Shown one piece after another: positions 26,343 to 33,900 of a stretch of DNA of 60,035 nucleotides. A model generated the notes under the pieces. That model was given only the letters and a program-made list of their open reading frames with translations. It did not search any database and had not been told where the DNA came from. The stretch is from an uncultured Kiritimatiellota bacterium (GTDB lineage Bacteria; Verrucomicrobiota; Kiritimatiellia; RFP12; DVOR01). Where the stretch lies: assembly GCA_944389585.1 (NCBI GenBank), contig CALXMW010000011.1:1-60035 (forward strand), in the 5' to 3' direction. Position 1 is the first letter of the stretch. Each line of letters starts with the position of its first letter. The position numbers and the translations under genes are program-made.

Positions 26343-27620
26343 ATGTTGGAGACGATGAGAGTCACGCGCCTTGGCAACGGTATCCAGGTGCTGTCGGTGG
26401 CGCGGCCCGAGGCCGAGGGCGTGCAGGTGGCCATCTACGCGCGGGTGGGCAGCCGCAACGAGACCGAGGCGCTCAACGGCGCCAGCCATTTCATCGAGCA
26501 TATGCTCTTCAAGGGCACGCCCACGCGCACGGCCAAGCAGATCTCGCAGGCCGTCGAGGGCCAGGGCGGCGTCCTCAACGCCTACACCGACCGCGACGCG
26601 ACGTGCTATTACGCGCGCGTGCCTTATGACAAGGCCGATTTGGCGCTCGAGGTGCTGGGGGATTTCTTCTACAACGCCGCGTTCGACCCCAAGGAGCTTG
26701 AGCGCGAGCGGCGCGTCATCGCCGAGGAAATCCGGATGTACGACGACCACCCGGATTACGTGGCGATGGATCGCCTGGCCGCGCAGCTGTGGTCTGGCCA
26801 CCCCCTGGGGCGGCCCATCGGCGGGACGGAGCAGGGCGTGCTCGAGATGCCCCGCGCCGACCTGCTGGCCTACCGCAAGGCCAACTACGCGCCCAGCCGC
26901 ACCGTCTTCGCCTTCTTCGGGCGCGTGGAGCACGAGGCGTGCGTGGCCAAGGTGGCGCGGCTCGCCGGGCGTTTGCGCGACCCCAAGGCGTTGCGCGAGC
27001 CCGAGCCCTTCACCCGCGCCATCCCCCTTGACCCGTTCTCGCTGACGCGGCGGGACATCCAGCAGACGCAGCTGGCCTTTGGGTGGCGCGTGCCGGGATT
27101 CGAGGATCCCAAGGCCCGCACCACGCTCGCCTTGCTTTCCGGCCTGCTCGGCGAGTCGATGATGTCGCGCCTCTTCCAGAGCATCCGCGAGCGCCGCGGC
27201 CTCTGCTACAGCGTGAGCAGCGACCTGTCGTCCTACGTCGACTGCGGCGCGCTCATCGTCACCGCGGGGTGCCACCCCGACAAGGCCCTGGGTTGCGCCA
27301 AGGCCATCCTCGCGGAAATCCGCCGCCTCATCGAACGGCCCGTCGGCGCGGCCGAGCTCCGGCGCACGCGCGATTACCAGTGTGGTCGTTTCCGCCTACG
27401 GATGGATTCCTCGCCCGCCAGCTGGGCCGCCAACCGCCTGCTCTTCGGCCTGGATACCGACGCCGAGGCTTCCCTCGCGGCCACGCGCGCCGTCACCGCG
27501 GAGGATCTCCGCGCCGCGGCCGAGGCCTTCCTGCGGCCCGACGCGCTGGCGATGACCGTCGTCGCCCCGTCCAAGGCCAAGCACGGCGCCGCGGAGTGGG
27601 CCTCCGTGATGAATTATTGA
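26343..27620 (+). CDS. M16-family zinc metallopeptidase
   Basis: A 425-residue single-chain processing-peptidase-like protein. The inverted zinc motif HFIEH is in GASHFIEHMLFKGT, and the third ligand Glu is in RRVIAEEIRMYDDHPD. The second half is the inactive M16 C-terminal domain (QQTQLAFGWRVPG, SIRERRGLCYSVSS). It resembles the PqqL/YmxG-type peptidases of bacteria; the substrate is unknown. It sits 10 bases after nfo. There is no signal peptide, so it acts in the cytoplasm unless the start is wrong. Confidence 0.9.
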   Translation: MLETMRVTRLGNGIQVLSVARPEAEGVQVAIYARVGSRNETEALNGASHFIEHMLFKGTPTRTAKQISQAVEGQGGVLNAYTDRDATCYYARVPYDKADLALEVLGDFFYNAAFDPKELERERRVIAEEIRMYDDHPDYVAMDRLAAQLWSGHPLGRPIGGTEQGVLEMPRADLLAYRKANYAPSRTVFAFFGRVEHEACVAKVARLAGRLRDPKALREPEPFTRAIPLDPFSLTRRDIQQTQLAFGWRVPGFEDPKARTTLALLSGLLGESMMSRLFQSIRERRGLCYSVSSDLSSYVDCGALIVTAGCHPDKALGCAKAILAEIRRLIERPVGAAELRRTRDYQCGRFRLRMDSSPASWAANRLLFGLDTDAEASLAATRAVTAEDLRAAAEAFLRPDALAMTVVAPSKAKHGAAEWASVMNY

Positions 27621-27624
27621 GGGC

Positions 27625-28440
27625 ATGACCATGAACGACCTCTTGCAAATGACCATCCTCGCCGTGATCCAAGGCCTCACCGAGTTCCTGCCCGTGAGCT
27701 CCTCCGGCCACCTTGCGCTGGGCAAGGCCATCCTAGGGTTTCAGGCGCTCGAGGGCCTGGGCGTGGAGGTGCTGCTGCACGGCGGCACGCTTGTGGCCGT
27801 GGTGCTTTACTATCGGCGGTTCATCGCCGAGACCTGCGTGGGGCTGGTGCGGCGAGAGGCGGCGGCCTGGCGCTTCGCGGTGGCGGTGCTTGTCTCGATG
27901 ATCCCCGCGATCGTGCTGGGGCTCCTTTTCGAGGACGAATTGGAGCTGGCGGCGGGGAGCCCGCTTTTCGTTTGCGGCGCGCTCTGCTTCACGGGGTGCC
28001 TGCTCCTGGCCACGCGCCTGTGGGGGCGGGATAACCTGGGGCGCGAGGTCACGCCCCTGCGCGCCTTGCTGATGGGCCTGGCGCAGGCGGTGGCGATGCT
28101 CCCGGGCGTCTCGCGCAGCGGCAGCACCATCGCCATGTCCCGCTTCTTGGGCATCGGCACGGACAAGGCCGCGGCCTTCTCCTTCCTCATGGTGGTGCCC
28201 GTCATCCTCGGCGGCAACGGCCTTTACCTCTGGCGCGCGCTGGCAAACCCCGAGGAGCCGAGCCCCTTCGCGGGGATGAGCTGGGCGATGGGGCTCGTGG
28301 GCTTCGGCGTCTCGGCCGTCGTGGGTTACCTCAGCGTGGCGTGGATGGTCAAACTCCTGGGCCGCCACGGCTTCTGGCGCTTCGGCTTCTACTGCCTGGC
28401 CGTCGGCATCGGCGGCGGGGCCTATCTGCTCTTGCGCTGA
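27625..28440 (+). CDS. uppP: Undecaprenyl-diphosphate phosphatase
   Basis: A 271-residue BacA/UppP membrane protein that recycles the lipid carrier of peptidoglycan and polysaccharide synthesis. The two signature loops are present: GLTEFLPVSSSGHLALG near the N-terminus and LPGVSRSGSTIAMSRF in the middle. About eight hydrophobic segments are visible. ATG codons at 27625 and 27631 are both possible; the gene begins four bases after the M16 stop. Confidence 0.95.
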   Translation: MTMNDLLQMTILAVIQGLTEFLPVSSSGHLALGKAILGFQALEGLGVEVLLHGGTLVAVVLYYRRFIAETCVGLVRREAAAWRFAVAVLVSMIPAIVLGLLFEDELELAAGSPLFVCGALCFTGCLLLATRLWGRDNLGREVTPLRALLMGLAQAVAMLPGVSRSGSTIAMSRFLGIGTDKAAAFSFLMVVPVILGGNGLYLWRALANPEEPSPFAGMSWAMGLVGFGVSAVVGYLSVAWMVKLLGRHGFWRFGFYCLAVGIGGGAYLLLR

Positions 28441-28442
28441 AG

Positions 28443-29231
28443 ATGGACGCGCCTGGCGAGCAAGCCATCGAGAAGGCCTGGCGCGACGTCCACAAGCGCC
28501 TGACCGCCCTCGACCGCGGCTGGGACAAGCCCCGCTTCCGCGAGGCCGCCGTCGCCGACCTGGCCCGCTTCCTGCGCGAGCGTTGCGCCGGCGTGCCCCA
28601 TTTGGCCGACCTGGCGCGCCTCTGCCGCCCGGGGATGACGCGCCAAGACCTCTTCGCCCTCTTCGCCCCGTGCGAGCGCTTCCTCAAGCGCGTCAAGGTC
28701 ACCGACGTCGAGATCCTCTCCGCCGACCGCCCCGCCCTCGCCACGCCCGCCCCGCGACTCCCGCTCACCGTCATCGCCGACAACTTCCGCTCCGCCATCA
28801 ACGTGGGCACCCTCTTCCGCGTCTGCGACTGTTTCGGCGTCTCCGAGGCCGTCCTCTGCGGCTACACCCCCGCGCCCGACGACGGCCGCGCCAAGGCCGC
28901 CGCGCTCGGCGCCGAGGCCTGGGTGCCGTGGCGGCGCGAGGCGGGTACGCTCGGGGCCGTCCGCGCGCAGCAGGCCCGCGGATGCCCCGTCATCGCGCTG
29001 GAGACCGTGCCGGACGCGCCGACGTTGGAGGACTGGCGGTGGGCGTTTCCCTGCGCCGTCGCCCTCGGCAGCGAACGCTTCGGGTTGGATCCGGACGTGG
29101 TGCGGGCCTGCGACGCGGTGATGCGTATCCCGATGTACGGCCGCAAGAACTCACTCAACGTGGTGATGGCCTTCACCCTCGTGGCCCACGCCGCCCGGGT
29201 CGCCTATGAACGCGGAAAGGACGCCTCATGA
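28443..29231 (+). CDS. SpoU (TrmH)-family RNA 2'-O-methyltransferase
   Basis: A 262-residue protein with a helical N-terminal region (~1-95) and a C-terminal SPOUT knot domain. The three SpoU motifs are visible: VIADNFRSAINVGTLFRVC, VALGSERFGLDP, and RIPMYGRKNSLNVVMAFTL. It methylates a ribose in tRNA or rRNA; the exact target cannot be told. The start at 28443 follows the uppP stop by two bases; the frame overlaps hydF by four. Confidence 0.88.
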   Translation: MDAPGEQAIEKAWRDVHKRLTALDRGWDKPRFREAAVADLARFLRERCAGVPHLADLARLCRPGMTRQDLFALFAPCERFLKRVKVTDVEILSADRPALATPAPRLPLTVIADNFRSAINVGTLFRVCDCFGVSEAVLCGYTPAPDDGRAKAAALGAEAWVPWRREAGTLGAVRAQQARGCPVIALETVPDAPTLEDWRWAFPCAVALGSERFGLDPDVVRACDAVMRIPMYGRKNSLNVVMAFTLVAHAARVAYERGKDAS

Positions 29232-30424
29232 ACGACACCCCAAAAGCCTTGCGCCTGACCATCGCTCTCGTGGGCCGAGCCAACGTCGGCAAGTCCACCC
29301 TCCTCAACCGCATCGCGGGGCAGGACGTCGCCATCGTCTCCCCCCAGGCCGGCACCACCACCGACGTCGTCGAAAAGGCGATGGAGCTTTTGCCCTTCGG
29401 CCCCATCCTCTGGCTCGACACCGGCGGCTGGGACGACCCCACCGCCCTCGGCCCCGCCCGCCGCGCCCGCACCGAACAGGCCATCGCCCGCGCCGACCTT
29501 ATCCTTGGCGTGGCGGCGGACGACGGCCAGCCGCCTGACCCCGACCTGTTGGCCTTGGCCCGCGAGACGCGCAAACCGCTCCTCATCGTCGTCACCCAGG
29601 CCGACTGCCACCCGCCCTCCGAGGCCTTCCTTGGCGCCCTCCGGGAGACCGGCGCGGCGGTGCTCGTGGCCGACCCGGGCCGAGACGCCTTCCTGAACGC
29701 CCTCAAGCCCGCGCTCGCCCGTCTCCTGCCCCGCGCCGCCAAGGCCGGCCCGGCCCCGCTCGACGGCATCGTCCCCGAAGGCGGCACGGTGCTCCAGATC
29801 ATTCCCATCGATTCCCAGGCGCCGAAAGGCCGCATCATCCTGCCGCAGGTCAATGTCTTGCGCAATGCGCTCGACCGCGACTACCTCTCCGTCGTCGTCA
29901 CCGAGCGGCGCATCCGCGAGGCCGTCGAGCGCCTCCGCCCCAACCTGGCCGTGTGCGACTCCCAGGTCGTCCGCCGCATGGTCGCCGAGTTGCCGTCGGG
30001 CATCCCCTGCACCACCTATTCCATCCTCATGGCCCGCCTGAAGGGCGACCTCCCCGCGTTGGCCCACGGCGCGCGCGCCATCCGCGCCCTGCGCGACGGC
30101 GACGCCGTCCTCATCGCCGAGGCCTGCACCCACCACGCCGCGGACGAGGACATCGGGCGCGTGAAGATCCCCGCCTGGATCCGTGAGCGCACCGGCAAGG
30201 CGCTCACCTTTGAGATCGCATCCGGCAAGGATTTCCCGAAAGACCTCTCGCGCTACGCCCTCATCGTCCATTGCGGCGGGTGCATGATCAACCGCGCCTT
30301 CATGTGCTGGCGCATCGACCAAGCGCGCGCCGCGGGCGTCCCCATCACCAATTACGGCGTCGCCATCGCCGAGACGCAGGGCGTGCTCGAGCGCGTCCTC
30401 GCGCCCTTCGGGATCGCGCCATGA
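29228..30424 (+). CDS. hydF: [FeFe]-hydrogenase maturation GTPase HydF
   Basis: A 398-residue HydF, the scaffold on which the [FeFe]-hydrogenase diiron subcluster is assembled. The GTPase domain has G1 GRANVGKSTLLNR, G3 LWLDTGGWDD and an Asp-containing G4 near VVTQADCH. The C-terminal cluster ligands are the family's C-x-H-H...C-G-G-C set, seen in AEACTHH and HCGGCMINRA. HydE, HydG and the hydrogenase are not in the window. The presence of HydF indicates anaerobic hydrogen metabolism. Confidence 0.94.
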   Translation: MNDTPKALRLTIALVGRANVGKSTLLNRIAGQDVAIVSPQAGTTTDVVEKAMELLPFGPILWLDTGGWDDPTALGPARRARTEQAIARADLILGVAADDGQPPDPDLLALARETRKPLLIVVTQADCHPPSEAFLGALRETGAAVLVADPGRDAFLNALKPALARLLPRAAKAGPAPLDGIVPEGGTVLQIIPIDSQAPKGRIILPQVNVLRNALDRDYLSVVVTERRIREAVERLRPNLAVCDSQVVRRMVAELPSGIPCTTYSILMARLKGDLPALAHGARAIRALRDGDAVLIAEACTHHAADEDIGRVKIPAWIRERTGKALTFEIASGKDFPKDLSRYALIVHCGGCMINRAFMCWRIDQARAAGVPITNYGVAIAETQGVLERVLAPFGIAP

Positions 30425-30963
30425 AGCCGAGCCCGGCCGAACATCCGCGTCTGCCGCGCGGCGTGGCGTGGCGGGCATTGGGCGACGTGGCGCTCCTCGA
30501 CGTGCCGCGCCTGGAGCCGGTCATCCTCTCGAGGAGCCTCACCCCGCGGGAGTTGGAGGAGAGGTTGACGGCGCTGGAGGCCGCGGTGCGTGAAGGCGCG
30601 GCGGTCGTGGGCGGCTTCGTCTCACGCGGCGAATCCGAGGCCGCGCGGCGCCTGGCCCGGCTCCCCGGGTTGAGGCTTGTCCGCGTCCTCCCCTTCCCGC
30701 TGGCGTGCTACCGCCCCGGCCCTGGCGCGGAACGGCGCATCCGGGAAGGGCGCACGCTCATCCTCTCGGCCTTCGCGGAGGGTGATGGCCGCCTGACCCG
30801 CTCCGCCTGCGTGCAGGTCAACCGCTGGGTGCTTGCCCTCTGCGGGGAACCGGCCGGCGAACCCTGCGCCCCGTTGCGCGTGGCCGAGCCAGACCCGGCG
30901 CCAGACCCCAAACCTTGCCACGCCCCCTCGACGGACGACGACCCGGGCGCCATCTTCCTTTGA
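30421..30963 (+). CDS. Unrecognised small protein, possibly SLOG/DprA-like fold
   Basis: A 180-residue protein whose ATG overlaps the hydF stop. I do not recognise it firmly. The pattern of a helix, then AAVVGGFVSRGESEAARRL, then VRVLPFPLACYRPG, then REGRTLILSAF and NRWVLALC resembles the Rossmann-like SLOG core of DprA-type proteins (a GG-x-S-x-G-x(n)-D/E region and a late 'lilS' strand). The last ~35 residues are Pro/Asp-rich and probably disordered. Coupling to hydF may only be positional. Confidence 0.4.
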   Translation: MKPSPAEHPRLPRGVAWRALGDVALLDVPRLEPVILSRSLTPRELEERLTALEAAVREGAAVVGGFVSRGESEAARRLARLPGLRLVRVLPFPLACYRPGPGAERRIREGRTLILSAFAEGDGRLTRSACVQVNRWVLALCGEPAGEPCAPLRVAEPDPAPDPKPCHAPSTDDDPGAIFL

Positions 30964-33900
30964 GCGAAAGGCACGCCATGGAAACGAACGAAGCCCTCGA
31001 GCGCCGCATCATCAATCTGGAATCCATCATCGCCGAGCAAGACCGCCTGCTGGACGCGCTGAACGAGGAGATCCTCCGCCTGAACCGCCTGCACGAGCGC
31101 CTGCTGGGGCGGTTGGAGGCCCACGAGGCCAAACACGAGGCCGACCTCAACCTGCGCCCGCTCTCCGACGAACCCCCGCCACCCCACTATTGAAGCACCC
31201 GCCGCCGCGCCCCCGCTCTTCAGTGGCACGTAGTGCGGACTCAGCCGCATCCACGTCTTCGCCTGCGCCTCGGTCAGCAACCCGTCGGCCACCGCTCCGC
31301 GCAGCACAAAGCGGTTCATCTCGGCCAAGATGTTCGCGGCCTCTTTGTACTGCTCCGCGAAGGGGTCGCGCTGGATTTCGCGTATCACCCGCTCGGCCCA
31401 CGCGTTCGTCACGCCTGAACCGGCCTCCACGCCCAAGTCGACCACCTCGCCGGTCGTGGGGTCGACCACCACGCTGCGCTCCTGTATCATCCGGTTGCGC
31501 TCCAGCGCGTGCAGGGCCAGCGCGTAGTCGTCAAACCGCTTCCTGTCCATCCCGGGCTGTGCCAGAATGGCCTTCAGCGGCTCCAGATACGCCCGCTGGA
31601 GCATCTCCTGCCGCGCCCGGATCTTGCCGTGCACGTTCTTGGCCGCCGCCTCCACGTTCAGCGCGTCCGGAGGCTCCCGCCCCACGCCCATCACCCGCCG
31701 CACCGCGTCGAACACCGGCGTCTGCGAATGCACGAACTTCCGCCGAAGCCACGTCAGCGTGCTCTCCCCGGCCTCGCGCACGTCCCCGCCCGGCTCCACG
31801 CTCGGCGCTCGCCCACCCGTCCGCTCGCCGACGGAAAAGCGGATGTCTTGAATTGCGGGGTTAAATCGCTCGCTCAGCGGAATCACGTTTCCGTTGTCGT
31901 CGTACGTCACCGGGTCAAGGCTCTTCACCTGCTCCGAGTCGAAGGCGATAATTACCGTCCTCGGTTGACTATCTGCGCCAACAATTCGATTCGCGCCAAG
32001 GTCGTAGACGTTTTCAATTCTTACGCCATCATAGCCATGCTCCTTGGCGTATTTGGCAATCTCTCTGGTCTTCCAATGTTTGCGGTTGGAACCCGGGAGT
32101 TTAAGGTCTATATGCTTCCACCCATGCCCTTTCGCGTCGACGGTCAGAAGATTGTTGAATCGGAGAGCTGTATGATAAATCCCATGTCGGGATTGTTCTC
32201 TCGCACTCTTCCATTCTGTTGAGATTAGCCTTGAGGCCGTCATTAGGCTTTCATCGAAACTAAGCGGCGGATTTTTATACATCTCCGGATATTTTTGATA
32301 CATTCTCAGGTCAAATGCCGCATTGGCGTCATTGGCTTTTTCTTTCAGAATGTCCAAAAGAACGGACTCTGTGTTGGCTTGCACCCAGGTGCTTACGCGA
32401 CTGAACGTTTCTGGCGTTGGAACAATAAAGGCCTTGCTTTCTCCGTTGCGTTGCGGAACGCGAAAGACAACGTAATCCCTCGGACCAACATACCGAGTGT
32501 TGATCCTTGTGTCCATGCCATTGTTTGGTAACAGGGCGGACTCGTCTTTTGAGATGGGCATGCCCGAATCATAGTGTATATGTTCGGCGCTTCCTCCGGC
32601 TTTGACGGCTGCGTCAATGGCTGCCTTCACGAAGTCGGCATCGCTTGAAAACGCGGAAGGATCTCCAAGCTCAATTGGCCTTGCTGAAGTGGAAATTGGC
32701 CTTACGGAAGTATCTTGGCTTCCAGTTGCCGCGATCTCGTTGTATGCGTAGTATTGATATGTGGCGGCCGAGATTGGGTCTGCGCCAAAGAAAAGAGAAC
32801 TCTTGTCGTCGCTGAATAACGGGTCAAACACGATAAACCCAAACTGCCCCGTCCCATGAAACGCCTCAACGTCATATCCCGCCAGCCTCGCCCGCTCCTC
32901 CACCATCCGCCGCGCGGACTCCATGTCCCCGCGCCTCACCGCGTCAAGGTAAGCCGCGTCCTCCTCCGCGCTCACCCTGTCGCCCCGCTCATGGTAAGCC
33001 ACCACCGTGCCGTCCTCGCCCACGGAAAGGGCAGTGTTGGCGCTTCCATTCCCAAGCCGGTTTGCTATAATACGGGCGAGCGAGGCAACCATCTCTTCCG
33101 AGCTTCCGTGAGGAACCGATGCGCGAGTGGCCGACCGGAAATTAGCATTGGCCTTCTCTTCCTCGCTTTCCCATATCTGAAATCCCGTTACAACTTTCTC
33201 TCCGTCTTCGTGCGTTCCGACGACGGCACGAACACCATCTTTGTCGAAGTAAGTTGTGTTGCTGGAGCGGCCAGACTTCTTCTCTCCGTTCTCCACCGCG
33301 TCCGCCACGAGCACCGCGATCGCCACCGCGTCGTCCAAGTCGTCCACGTCTCTGCGCAGACGCTGACTCACGATGTGCACGAACCCAGTCGCGTCCTTGC
33401 GTCCGCGCTTGTCGCTGTCGCTGAACGGATAGCGTACATCGCCGAACCCCTCACGGTAAAGGTGCGCGTCCTCCCCCCGCGTCAGCGGCTCCAACTTCCC
33501 GAAGAGCGCCTCGTTCACCCCGTCCAGCCTCCGCTTAAACCCATCGCCGAGGCTCAACGCCGTGTTCCCGGGGGCGGGGGGCATGTCCAGCGGCGGAAGC
33601 CCGTGCTTTGCGCGGTTCGCGTTCACATGTCCATAAAGCCTCTCTCTGATTTCAGGGATGGTTAGGCGAAAGAGTTTGAGTTTCTTGGCAATTTGCGGAC
33701 GTTTCCCCACCTGTTCGATGATATTCCCGTTCGCGTCTTGGGTTTCGTTGTACCCCGAATAATCATTGGTAAGCTGATACTGGAATGTTCCGTCTCCATT
33801 GTCTAAGATGTAAACGCCGACTTTTTTCCTGTAACTCCCGTTTTTCTCCAGTGTTTGCGTATACTCCGCATAATTCATCTCCCCGTTTAGAAAGCCGACC

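Noticed and set aside
22367..26434. A very long minus-strand frame continuous with aroKB.
   Set aside because: Upstream of the shikimate kinase start it is antisense to clpX, nfo and M16 and overlaps recN in another frame; biased, no homology.
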